46,302 nucleotides of DNA from an uncultured Caryophanales bacterium (GTDB taxonomy: Bacteria > Bacillota_I > Bacilli_A > RFN20 > CAG-826), in NCBI GenBank assembly GCA_902464635.1, contig CABQKC010000017.1:1-46302 (forward strand), written 5' to 3'. Below, one piece after another: positions 7,184-15,545 of this stretch. Numbering within the stretch: the stretch's first letter is position 1; every line of letters starts with the position of its first letter. The notes below the pieces were generated by a model, which was not told the origin of the DNA, made no database searches, and was given only the letters and a program-made list of their open reading frames with translations. The position numbers were made by a program, and so were the translations under genes.

Positions 7184-8627
7184 AACAAAGATCTCTTACA
7201 TATTGATATATATTGTTTATGACTTGGCTTACTTTGCTTCGCCTCTTTTCATCATGTGTTTTATTGATGCAGTGGTAGAAGCAAACAAGAATTACATGAT
7301 TATTTTTGCTTGCCTGGCTTTTGCTGATTTCATTGCGGTGCAAATTATTGGATATCTGATGTCTATATTCGTTGGCAAAATTAAAGCCGAAAATGCCTCT
7401 AAGTTTTATCAAGAACTTAATGGGATTATCTCTTCTAATGATTTAAAAGAAGAAGAAATAACTCAAGCAAAACTATCTCAATATATCGGAGAATATTACG
7501 AGAAAGCCAATAGATATTTCTTTCTTGAAAAGGTGGAACTAGTTTTTTCTATCGCTAGCATCGTTGTTATATTTGCCATTATGTTTGTTATTGATTGGAG
7601 GGTATCATTGCTTCTTTTATTCTTTGTTCCTTTATCATTTTGGGTTTCTAAACTCTATGAGAAGAAGCTTTATAAAAACGCAAATGCGAACAAGGAAAAC
7701 TCCGATAATATTAAAAGTTATTTGGTGGATCAAAACGTTTTAACTAAGGAAGAGAGATTTTCAAGCAAGAAACAAATGCCGCCTTTTAACGGACTTATTA
7801 ATATATTTCTACGCGATTATAGGAGAAGCGTAAGGACTAATTCCTGTTATCTATATTTCTTTTCTTATGCGTTTTTAAATTTCGCAATTCTTATCGTAAT
7901 ACTTTTAAGTGGCTATCTAACTTCGGTTAATTTATTAACAATAGGTGCTTTATTCGCCTTTCAAAATTATACTTCCCAGCTATGGACTCCAGGTGAATAT
8001 CTAATGAGTTATAGCAGTGATTATCAGGAGGCGAAACCAGCGATTGAAGAAATTGGACACGTATTGTCTTTGAAGAAAGCTAAGTTCTGCCATGATAAAA
8101 TTAAATACATATCGCTTAAAGGTTTTACCTCTTTAGATATGGAAGGGAAACCTTTATTCATCCCAATAGATTTAGAGTTTAAAAAAGGTAATATCTATCT
8201 TATTAAGGGGATAAATGGTATAGGCAAAACTACAATGGTAGAAGCAATAATGGGCTTTAATAACCGTTATGAAGGAAAAATAGAAATTAACGGGTCGCCA
8301 TCTACTTCTTTTGATGATTTTTGCTATGTTGCAGCATCTAGCTATATTAGTCGTTTCTATAGTGAGGAAGCCTTTAAAGGTTCTAGCGGTCAAAAGAAAT
8401 TAAGCCAGTTAAAACTTTATTTGGATAATGTTAAATCCGTTTATATCTTGGATGAACCTACTAATTTTGTAGATGAAGATAACAAGAAAGATGTTATAAG
8501 TCTAATTAAAGCAAAATCAAATTCCGAAAATATCGTGATTGTAATTAGTCATGATTCGATTGTCGATGAAGTAGCAAACGAAATCATAGAGCTTCGCGAA
8601 ATAAATTCTACTGAAGCCGATTTTTAA
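7152..8627 (+). CDS. ABC exporter (membrane domain fused to ATPase), RiPP-associated
   Basis: A 491-residue fused exporter half-transporter. About six membrane segments lie near residues 14-41, 48-74, 130-148, 150-168, 232-254 and 261-277. The nucleotide-binding domain has Walker A 'GINGIGKTT' (353-361), a degenerate signature 'GSSGQ' (410-414, normally LSGGQ), Walker B 'YILDEPTN' (431-438) and H-loop 'ISHDS'. It is shorter than typical exporters (about 570-600) and has no N-terminal C39 peptidase, so leader removal would need another protease. AAGGAG lies 9 nt before the ATG, inside the end of the maturase gene, implying coupled translation. Export of, or self-protection from, the modified peptide is inferred from context. 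Confidence 0.88.
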   Translation: MSNTAKLTSTKTKISYILIYIVYDLAYFASPLFIMCFIDAVVEANKNYMIIFACLAFADFIAVQIIGYLMSIFVGKIKAENASKFYQELNGIISSNDLKEEEITQAKLSQYIGEYYEKANRYFFLEKVELVFSIASIVVIFAIMFVIDWRVSLLLLFFVPLSFWVSKLYEKKLYKNANANKENSDNIKSYLVDQNVLTKEERFSSKKQMPPFNGLINIFLRDYRRSVRTNSCYLYFFSYAFLNFAILIVILLSGYLTSVNLLTIGALFAFQNYTSQLWTPGEYLMSYSSDYQEAKPAIEEIGHVLSLKKAKFCHDKIKYISLKGFTSLDMEGKPLFIPIDLEFKKGNIYLIKGINGIGKTTMVEAIMGFNNRYEGKIEINGSPSTSFDDFCYVAASSYISRFYSEEAFKGSSGQKKLSQLKLYLDNVKSVYILDEPTNFVDEDNKKDVISLIKAKSNSENIVIVISHDSIVDEVANEIIELREINSTEADF

Positions 8628-8686
8628 TCTTAAATTTATGCTTTAATAAAAGATAATTAATACATGGGTCGCTTATTTTTGGTAAC

Positions 8687-8711
8687 AAAAAGCCCCATCA
8701 ATAGATGAGGC
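8687..8711 (-). terminator. Terminator of pepT
   Basis: On the minus strand GCCTCATC (8711-8704), loop TATT and GATGGGGC (8699-8692, one G-U pair) are followed by TTTTT (8691-8687). It lies 20 nt past the pepT stop. Confidence 0.8.
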
Positions 8712-8730
8712 CAGTTTGATATGTTTATGA

Positions 8731-9933
8731 TTATCTTTTGATCATTATTTCTTTTACGATTTCAATCATCGTATTGAATTCTTTGACCGAAAGATATTCG
8801 AATCTACCATGATGGTTATATGAACCGGTTCCTAGATTTGGGGTAGGGCAACCCTTGAAGGAGAATGTAGCCCCGTCAGTTCCACCTCTAATTGGAGGGA
8901 AGGTAGGAGTTAATCCAAGTCTAGCAAAAGCTTCCTTTGCAGTTTCGATTGCTTCAGGATGCTTATCTAAGACTTCCTTCATGTTTTTATAATCATCATG
9001 GATCTCGATTGTTATCTTTGCTTTCGGATAGCTTTCTTGCAAGGATTTAGCGGCTTGCATGAATTCTTCTTTTTGCTGCTCGAATTTCTTCTTGTCATGA
9101 TTTCTTATGATGTAGTGGAGGCAAGCTTTCTCAACATTGCCTTCAACGCCTACTAGATGGTTGAAGCCTTCTCTACCTTCAGTATATTCAGGACGTTTCG
9201 TTTGAGGTAGCAACCTATCAAATTTAAGGGCGATATGAGCGGCATTGACCATCTTTCCTTTGGCTTCACCTGGATGGATAGAGAACCCCTGTATGCAAAT
9301 ATCAGCATGGGCGGCATTAAAAGTCTCACAGGCGATTTCGTCAAAATTGCCTCCATCAATCGTGTAGGCATACTTAGCCCCTAACTTTTTCGCATCAAAA
9401 TGATCGGCCCCTCTTCCAATTTCTTCGTCTACCGAGAAACAGAAGCAGATTGGCCTATGCTTAATTTCTTTATGGGTAACAAAATAAGATAAAACAGACA
9501 TTATAATGGCAACCCCAGCCTTATCGTCTGCCCCAAGTAAAGTAGAACCATCGGTAACTACTAAATCATCCCCAATATGTTCGCCTAAAGTTGGGAATTC
9601 TTTCGGAGACATTGAATAAGTATCGTTTAATTTGATAACCCCACCTTTGTAATTCTTTATTATTTGAGGGTTAACATCCTTGCCAGTTATTTCTAATGCT
9701 GTATCTACGTGGGCATTTAAGCCAACTGGATCCATATCGGATTCACCATCTAATTTGCCATATAGGATTCCATATTCATCAATATAGGAATAAATTCCCA
9801 TATCCTTTAATTCCTGCTGTAGTAATCTACTTAGATTTAGTTCTTTTTCCTCGCTAGGAATTGTGTTGCTATTTTCATTTGCTTGAGTATCGATTTTTAC
9901 GTAACGGAGAAACCTCTCTAGATTTTGATCCAT
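8731..9933 (-). CDS. pepT: Peptidase T (tripeptide aminopeptidase, M20B)
   Basis: Cytosolic zinc-dependent aminopeptidase releasing N-terminal residues from tripeptides. At 400 residues it is close to family length (about 405-410). Metal and catalytic landmarks: 'GLNAHVDTA' (H75, D77), 'LLGADDKAG' (D136), 'SVDEEIGRG' (E170, E171), 'IDGG', and the C-terminal 'GTDGATFSFKG' and 'NHHGRFEY' with the last metal His. GAAAGGG precedes the ATG. It converges on the RiPP exporter and is divergent from pepC across about 150 bp that should hold both promoters. Confidence 0.95.
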   Translation of the reverse strand: MDQNLERFLRYVKIDTQANENSNTIPSEEKELNLSRLLQQELKDMGIYSYIDEYGILYGKLDGESDMDPVGLNAHVDTALEITGKDVNPQIIKNYKGGVIKLNDTYSMSPKEFPTLGEHIGDDLVVTDGSTLLGADDKAGVAIIMSVLSYFVTHKEIKHRPICFCFSVDEEIGRGADHFDAKKLGAKYAYTIDGGNFDEIACETFNAAHADICIQGFSIHPGEAKGKMVNAAHIALKFDRLLPQTKRPEYTEGREGFNHLVGVEGNVEKACLHYIIRNHDKKKFEQQKEEFMQAAKSLQESYPKAKITIEIHDDYKNMKEVLDKHPEAIETAKEAFARLGLTPTFPPIRGGTDGATFSFKGCPTPNLGTGSYNHHGRFEYLSVKEFNTMIEIVKEIMIKR

Positions 9934-10083
9934 AATTTTCCCTTTCTTCTCAAAACGAAATTATTCTAGCAAACTAATCTTAATAGGTGTAGGGGAACCT
10001 AAATAATTAGGTTAATTTAGTTTAATTAGTTGAAACTACTTACAATGCATATAAAATATGCAAGAAAGAAATGGAGGCTAATA

Positions 10084-11430
10084 ATGGCTAATAAACATTT
10101 AGGTGCTTTAGATGAAAGCACAACCAAATCCATAATGGATGCATATTTAAAAGATGACAAGAATACTTTGACTAGGCATGCTTTATCGCGTTCTAGCTTA
10201 AGCGATGTAACTTTTGTCTCATCTTCAAAAACCAATTTGAACAATGTCTTTTCAATTGATTTAAAGACGATGCCGGTCTGCAATCAAAAGCAATCTGGTA
10301 GGTGCTGGATATTCGCTGCCTTAAATATCCTAAGGGAAATGATTGGAAAGAAATGCAAGATAAAGAATTTTGAATTATCCCAAAACTACATTTCTTTATA
10401 TGACAAGATAGAAAAGGCTAATTTTGCCCTAGAATCAATAATTACTTTATGCCAATATTCCCCAAACCAAAGAGTATATCAATATATATTGAATTGCCCA
10501 GTTTCTGATGGGGGACAATGGGATATGTTTGTAAATCTAGTCCTTAAATATGGCCTTATGCCAAAAGATGCCTTTATTGAGACTAGCCAAAGCGAAGGAA
10601 CTAGGGAAACTGATTTTGTTGTTAATGCCTATATTAGGAAATTTGCTTTTGAAGCAACTGCTCTAGCCAAAGAAAAGAAAATGATTGAAGTAAGGAAACT
10701 CAAAGATAAATACATGGAACAGATTTATAAGATGTTTTTATCTGCATTTGGAGTTCCTCCAAAGAAATTCGATTTTAGGTATACCGATGAAAAGGATAAA
10801 TTCCATTGCGAAGAAAACTACACCCCAATGTCTTTCTTTGAGAAATATATCGGAAAAGATGTCCTTGAATCCTTCCAATCCTTAATAAATTCCCCAACAA
10901 AAGACAAGCCATATAAACGTAATTACACGGTTGATTATCTAGGAAATGTCATTGAAGGAAAACCAATTAACCACCTTAATGTATCTATGTCTAGGATGAA
11001 AGAAGCCATAATTGCCCAACTTAGCGATGGAAATCCAGTTTGGTTTGGTAGCGATGTCTCTTTCTATAGAGATAGAGCAGGTGGATGCTGGGACGATAAT
11101 GCATTCGATTATAAGACCATGTTTGGCAATGACCTTGATTTTGATAAGGGTGGTATGCTTGATTTCCGTCATTCTGCGATGAACCATGCGATGGTTATAA
11201 CCGGAGTTGATTTAAAAGATGGCAAGCCAGTAAAATGGAAGATTGAGAATTCCTGGGGTAGCGATAATGGGTATGCTGGATATTACATCATGTCTAGTTC
11301 TTGGTTTGATAAATTTGTCTATCAGGCTGTAGTAGATAGAAAATATCTAAATAAAGTCGAATTAGACGCGATAAAGAAAGAACCAATTCACCTTGATCCT
11401 TGGGATCCGATGGGCACTTTAGCAGACTGA
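10084..11430 (+). CDS. pepC: Aminopeptidase C / bleomycin hydrolase family (C1B)
   Basis: Papain-fold cytosolic aminopeptidase, 448 residues from the chosen start, matching the PepC/BlmH family. The catalytic triad is visible: Cys74 in 'QSGRCWIFAALN', His368 in 'SAMNHAMVITG' and Asn389 in 'KIENSWG'. The C-terminus, normally projecting into the active site of the hexamer, ends 'DPWDPMGTLAD'. The ATG at 10084 is chosen over an in-frame upstream start at 10030 because GGAGG sits 7 nt before it and the family begins near here. Two nucleotides separate it from the following FtsX-type permease gene. It ends in TGA. Confidence 0.95.
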   Translation: MANKHLGALDESTTKSIMDAYLKDDKNTLTRHALSRSSLSDVTFVSSSKTNLNNVFSIDLKTMPVCNQKQSGRCWIFAALNILREMIGKKCKIKNFELSQNYISLYDKIEKANFALESIITLCQYSPNQRVYQYILNCPVSDGGQWDMFVNLVLKYGLMPKDAFIETSQSEGTRETDFVVNAYIRKFAFEATALAKEKKMIEVRKLKDKYMEQIYKMFLSAFGVPPKKFDFRYTDEKDKFHCEENYTPMSFFEKYIGKDVLESFQSLINSPTKDKPYKRNYTVDYLGNVIEGKPINHLNVSMSRMKEAIIAQLSDGNPVWFGSDVSFYRDRAGGCWDDNAFDYKTMFGNDLDFDKGGMLDFRHSAMNHAMVITGVDLKDGKPVKWKIENSWGSDNGYAGYYIMSSSWFDKFVYQAVVDRKYLNKVELDAIKKEPIHLDPWDPMGTLAD

Positions 11431-11432
11431 AG

Positions 11433-13874
11433 ATGAAAAAAGGCAACCTATTAAAGATATTGTTTGTCAAAGGAAGTAGAAGCATTAAGAAAAACGTGCT
11501 TCTATTTCTTTCTATGTTTTTAATGGGCACTTTAGCCTTGACTCTATATGTAGGATTATCTTCTAATTCAATCTCGCTTTCTTCTAGAGTTGATAAATCC
11601 TATCTAGAAGGGAATTATCCTTCTTATTTTGTCTTAGTAAAAGAAGATGACCCATATAATGAAAAGAAAATAAAATCATTATTAGAAGAAGGTGAATATT
11701 ATGAGAAAAGATTATTCCTTCCGATAAAACTAAACGGAAGGGAATCTTATCTAGGGGTAGTAGAACCTTCCTTTACTTTATCTAAACCAACCAAATTAGA
11801 AAATCCTTCATCTTCATCTACTTTCTTTTATATTGATTCATCATATAAAAACAATAATTTTGGATTTAGCGCAGAGGTAGGGGATTTAGTTTCTTTTTCC
11901 ATCCCTATTTCTTCTTATTTATCTTCCTATTCGTCTATGTTATCTAAGCTAGATAAATACGTATTAGACGGGAAAGAAAACATATTGAATAATCAGGATT
12001 TGATATTAGGGATGGAGCTAACTTCCTTTATGGAGCATCCTGAAAATATATCAAAGGCTGCCTATAATCCATCTTTGTTATTGATGGATAAATCTTCTTT
12101 CTCTTCATTAATAGAAAACCAAATAAAGGATAACTATTCTAGCGAGGTTTCTTCTAATTTAATTGATTTATTGTCTACTTTCCTTTCTCCAAATGAATAT
12201 CTATTTAAATTGAATAAAGGAAGAGAAAATATAGTAAAAGAACAAGTAGAGGAGATATTTGATTCCACTTCTAGCTTAGCAATGTCTTTTCTAGGCCATA
12301 ATAATCCTTTAGAAAGTTCGGTCTATGTCGAATTAACCCAGGCAAAACAATTGACTTATTTGTTTCCCGCCTTATTTTTCCTTGTTGCTACTTTGGTAAT
12401 GTTAACGACCTTGTCCCAAATGATAGATAAAGAAAGATTAGAGATAGGGACATTAAAGGCGATTGGACTATCTAATAAAGAAATATTAGGCCATTATATG
12501 TCTATTACTTCTTTTATTTTAGGTTTGGCATGCCTAGTTGGCTTTATTATAGGCCCATTGATAATCCCATCTATCATGGGCCAAAAATATGACATTTTAT
12601 ATACATTGCCTTCAAGGAATATGTTTGTCTTCCCTTGGGTGAATGCAATAGGCTCGGCCCTCATAATGATTGGCTTAGGATTCTTCTCTACTTTTTATTC
12701 TTGCTTTAAAGTAATTAGAGAAACCCCTTCATCTTGCATGAGACCAATTATAAGAAAAGAAGAAAAAGAAGGGGGGCATTACTTAATTAAGTCATCTTCC
12801 CCGACGATTTTATCTTTAAAGATGTCGCTTAGGAGCATCAAGTCAAACATCTTTAAAAGTGCGATGGTTGTGATTGGAGTTGCTGGATGTGCAACGTTAC
12901 TTTTATGCGGATATGGAATAGATGATACATTGAACAAGGGAATCAGTACCGACTTATCCTTGAATTATACTTCTTCTTTTACGGCAACTTATAACGAATC
13001 AGATTCTCCGCTTAGATTAGATGATTGTAGTTATGTAGAAACTTATTCAAATTCATATTTATCTTCTTCAACCATATCAACTAAGTCTAGAAGCGAGGTC
13101 TATTACGTTAGGCTATATGAAGATAGCCATCCTTTCTATAAGGTTGATTTGCCATCTACGGGAGTTGCTATTTCTATTAAAACATCGAAGACATTAGGTG
13201 TTAAAGTAGGGGACGACATTAATTTTACTGCCTTTAACAAAACCTATACTTCAACTGTTTCTTCTATATTTGAGACATTCTCATTAAATGGAGTTTCCGC
13301 GACTTTTTCTAGCCTAGGTTTAACTCCTAGATATAATTATTGTTACATCAAATCTAACGAGAAGATACCTCTAGATGAAGTAGAAAAACAAATAAAGGAT
13401 AACCATAAAGAGATCTCTACGATTACTTCGACTGAAGTCGCTAAAGAAAATATCGAAGTAACCGTATCAGGAATAAAACTCATGACTGGGGCAGTCAAGT
13501 ATTTTGCAATCGCTTTAGCTCTTGTTGTCTTATATAACCTTTCCTTAATGAATTTCACCTTGAAAAGAAGAGATATAGCAACTTTAAGGGTATTGGGCTT
13601 CTCTTCTTTTGAAATAGGAGAGACACTGATGTTTGAATCATTTATTCTCTCTTTGATTGGCTTCTTTATCGGATGCCTATTTGGCTATCCATTCATGTCT
13701 GCCGTACTTAAAGTTAATGAAGTTAGTCTTGTGGAATTTCTAAAAACAATCAAATTTAGCTCATACGTGTATTCATTTATCCTTACTTTTGTTGTATTTG
13801 CCATTGTCAATTTCATCCTTGCTTTAAAGAGCAAGAAAGTAAAGATGGTCGAATCATTAAAGGCAATTGAATAA
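11433..13874 (+). CDS. FtsX/MacB-type ABC transporter permease (no ATPase nearby)
   Basis: An 813-residue membrane protein of the 'putative ABC transport system permease' type. One helix lies near residues 20-42, followed by a large extracytoplasmic region rich in Ser/Tyr. Next comes an FtsX domain with three helices (first segment 'YLFPALFFLVATLVMLTTL', with the cytoplasmic 'EIGTLKAIGLSNKEI' coupling motif), another helix plus a second outer domain, then a second FtsX domain ('DIATLRVLGFSSFEIGE' coupling motif) with three helices. The two-domain layout with eight helices is standard for lipoprotein or peptide extrusion permeases. No partner ATPase is encoded in the window, so it must pair with one elsewhere. 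The start at 11433 lies 2 nt after pepC; the frame also has an earlier ATG at 11400 inside pepC. No good ribosome site precedes 11433, so translation may be coupled. Confidence 0.85.
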   Translation: MKKGNLLKILFVKGSRSIKKNVLLFLSMFLMGTLALTLYVGLSSNSISLSSRVDKSYLEGNYPSYFVLVKEDDPYNEKKIKSLLEEGEYYEKRLFLPIKLNGRESYLGVVEPSFTLSKPTKLENPSSSSTFFYIDSSYKNNNFGFSAEVGDLVSFSIPISSYLSSYSSMLSKLDKYVLDGKENILNNQDLILGMELTSFMEHPENISKAAYNPSLLLMDKSSFSSLIENQIKDNYSSEVSSNLIDLLSTFLSPNEYLFKLNKGRENIVKEQVEEIFDSTSSLAMSFLGHNNPLESSVYVELTQAKQLTYLFPALFFLVATLVMLTTLSQMIDKERLEIGTLKAIGLSNKEILGHYMSITSFILGLACLVGFIIGPLIIPSIMGQKYDILYTLPSRNMFVFPWVNAIGSALIMIGLGFFSTFYSCFKVIRETPSSCMRPIIRKEEKEGGHYLIKSSSPTILSLKMSLRSIKSNIFKSAMVVIGVAGCATLLLCGYGIDDTLNKGISTDLSLNYTSSFTATYNESDSPLRLDDCSYVETYSNSYLSSSTISTKSRSEVYYVRLYEDSHPFYKVDLPSTGVAISIKTSKTLGVKVGDDINFTAFNKTYTSTVSSIFETFSLNGVSATFSSLGLTPRYNYCYIKSNEKIPLDEVEKQIKDNHKEISTITSTEVAKENIEVTVSGIKLMTGAVKYFAIALALVVLYNLSLMNFTLKRRDIATLRVLGFSSFEIGETLMFESFILSLIGFFIGCLFGYPFMSAVLKVNEVSLVEFLKTIKFSSYVYSFILTFVVFAIVNFILALKSKKVKMVESLKAIE

Positions 13875-13933
13875 AGCATCTTCCTTGCATTTATCCATTA
13901 TGAAAGTAAGATAAAAGCATGGAGGAAATGAAC

Positions 13934-14074
13934 GTGGAAGGAAAAGTACAAAAATATAGGTGCTTAGTCTGTGGGGAAATTGTCGTTCCTAATGAAGATG
14001 GGACATGCCCAATCTGCGGAGCTCCTTTTGAGGATTTAGTTCCAGTAGACGAAAACGGAAACGACATCGCCTAA
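13934..14074 (+). CDS. Rubredoxin-like small zinc/iron protein, about 46 aa
   Basis: Short gene whose product reads 'YRCLVCGEIVVPNEDGTC' then 'PICGAPFEDLVPVDENG', with two CxxC pairs as in rubredoxin and the C-terminal domain of rubrerythrin. It probably binds one iron or zinc and may be a small electron carrier or redox-associated protein. GGAGG at 13921-13925 is ideally spaced from the GTG at 13934; in-frame ATGs at 13919 and 13928 are alternative starts, but lie on or too close to that ribosome site. The TAA at 14072-14074 overlaps the stop of the convergent lipoprotein gene. Confidence 0.85.
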   Translation: MEGKVQKYRCLVCGEIVVPNEDGTCPICGAPFEDLVPVDENGNDIA

Positions 14075-15270
14075 TTCTTAATACACCAATCAAGTAAAGA
14101 ATAAACAATCGGTTCGACATAACTTCTATTAGATTCATGATAGAAGTTGCGTTCGGACTGATTTTCTTTTCTTTGATAATCAACTTTCAATCCTTCTAGG
14201 ACTTTGACATCAACATCCTTTAGATATTCAAATTGGTCTAACTTAACTCTTTCTTTATTGAAATAGGAAGCAGTTATAGTAGAAGTAGATGCATCAAAAG
14301 TATCATTATAGAAAACTCCGCCCGCATCGATAACATTGCCATTTTTACTAATTCCATCTGGATTAATATGGAATATAGTTGGGATATATCCTGATCCATA
14401 ACCCACTGGATTAGAACTAGATTCGCTTAATCCATAATCAAGCTTGAATTTCTCCCATTGATCTTTGGCCAATTGCTGATATTCTTGTTCAATTTTAGTC
14501 CCGCTAGGATTGACGCTAGGTCCATATTCTTTGCCGTTTTCATCAGCAACTTTCCTAATCCCTAAAACACCTGTATCGATATAAAATAAGGGGGACGTGT
14601 TATCGTTTGCCCTAAAATAAGAGGTAATGGAAGTCTCTTCTAGATAGCTACAATCCGGACATCCTCCTAAACCAAAATATATGGTAAATTCGAGTACTCC
14701 AGTTAATTTCTTTTCATATAGGGAATCTAATATGGTTTTATCTATCTTTAGCATTCTAGGATAGCTAATCCTTGCATCCATCCATGCTTCAAAAGATTTT
14801 TTAGAAGTAACCCAAGGCTTATTTTGGTCTACGTTATCATTTTGATATTTAAGTGTTCCGTTCTCAAATATCCCTAAAGTCTCGTGGTTAGAAAATAGCT
14901 TTAATCCAAATTGTTCCTCTTTTTTGGATATATCTTGGTAATCAAGGAAATAGACGAGCAAATTATGTTTCTTGATATAAGGAGAGAGGATATTATCGTG
15001 CCACTCGGCATAGCAGGAACAAAAATTGACTGTTGAATGGACTAGGAGGATAAAATTCTTTTTTTCGCTTACTAGATTAATAACTTCATCATAACTTATC
15101 TTGATCATATGGGAATCATTTTTGATTTCTTCATCCATTCCAATCAAAGTTCCCATATCAATATTAACCTTGCTAACTGAATCGATATTATTCCCGCAGG
15201 AAAATAGAAGGGGAAAGCACAAGAAAGGAAGGGCGATATTTTTGATGATTTTTTTGTTTAATTTATCCAT
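14071..15270 (-). CDS. Lipoprotein with two thioredoxin-like cysteine motifs
   Basis: A 399-residue secreted lipoprotein. A signal peptide ends in the lipobox LLFSC (Cys25). One segment (residues about 72-115: 'NFILLVHSTVNFCSCYAEW' then a 'LLVYFLDYQDI' strand) resembles a thioredoxin fold with an unusual CxC (C84, C86). A second segment contains 'FGLGGCPDCSYLEE', a CxxC pair (C204, C207) placed like another thioredoxin active site. It may therefore be an extracytoplasmic disulfide or redox protein with two modules; this is inferred from motifs only. An extended -10 (TGCTATAAT) and a GAAGGA ribosome site precede it. Confidence 0.75.
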   Translation of the reverse strand: MDKLNKKIIKNIALPFLCFPLLFSCGNNIDSVSKVNIDMGTLIGMDEEIKNDSHMIKISYDEVINLVSEKKNFILLVHSTVNFCSCYAEWHDNILSPYIKKHNLLVYFLDYQDISKKEEQFGLKLFSNHETLGIFENGTLKYQNDNVDQNKPWVTSKKSFEAWMDARISYPRMLKIDKTILDSLYEKKLTGVLEFTIYFGLGGCPDCSYLEETSITSYFRANDNTSPLFYIDTGVLGIRKVADENGKEYGPSVNPSGTKIEQEYQQLAKDQWEKFKLDYGLSESSSNPVGYGSGYIPTIFHINPDGISKNGNVIDAGGVFYNDTFDASTSTITASYFNKERVKLDQFEYLKDVDVKVLEGLKVDYQRKENQSERNFYHESNRSYVEPIVYSLLDWCIKN

Positions 15271-15300
15271 AAAATTCCTTCAACAAAATTAATTGAAAAA

Positions 15301-15309
15301 ATTATAGCA
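15301..15309 (-). promoter_or_regulatory. Extended -10 promoter of the thioredoxin-like lipoprotein
   Basis: On the minus strand TGCTATAAT reads from 15309 to 15301, a perfect extended -10, about 30 nt before the ATG at 15270. The -35 is weak, as expected for extended -10 promoters. Confidence 0.6.
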
Positions 15310-15370
15310 ATTTTTCGTTAAAATACTATTAAAAATGAATTTTTAAAAGATTAGGAAAAGACTCGATGAT

Positions 15371-15395
15371 ATCGAAGAAATCTCGATTTTTAATT
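15371..15395 (+). other. Small hairpin with T-rich tail upstream of potA
   Basis: ATCGA (15371-15375) pairs with TCGAT (15383-15387), then a T-rich run to 15395. It is weak; it could end minor upstream transcripts or be incidental. The rest of 15310-15545 is AT-rich with a candidate promoter at 15423-15451. Confidence 0.25.
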
Positions 15396-15422
15396 TTTAA
15401 AAAAACGAAAGAAAAAAATATT

Positions 15423-15451
15423 TTGAAAATTTTTATTTATTTTTGTTAAAT
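15423..15451 (+). promoter_or_regulatory. Candidate potABCD promoter
   Basis: TTGAAA (15423-15428), a 17-nt spacer, then TTAAAT (15446-15451). The predicted start leaves a leader of about 90 nt with GGGAGGG (15531-15537) before the potA ATG, long enough for post-transcriptional control, though I see no known riboswitch. Confidence 0.4.
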
Positions 15452-15545
15452 TTACCTATATATTTTTGTGCGTTGATTTTTGACTCCTTGGTAGCAAATC
15501 GACATTACATTTCTTTGTCTTCTTTTATGAGGGAGGGTAAACGTT

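Noticed and set aside
5601..8730. Integrated element using tRNA-Gln as attachment site
   Set aside because: No direct repeat of the tRNA 3' end is seen downstream of the exporter gene and there is no integrase.
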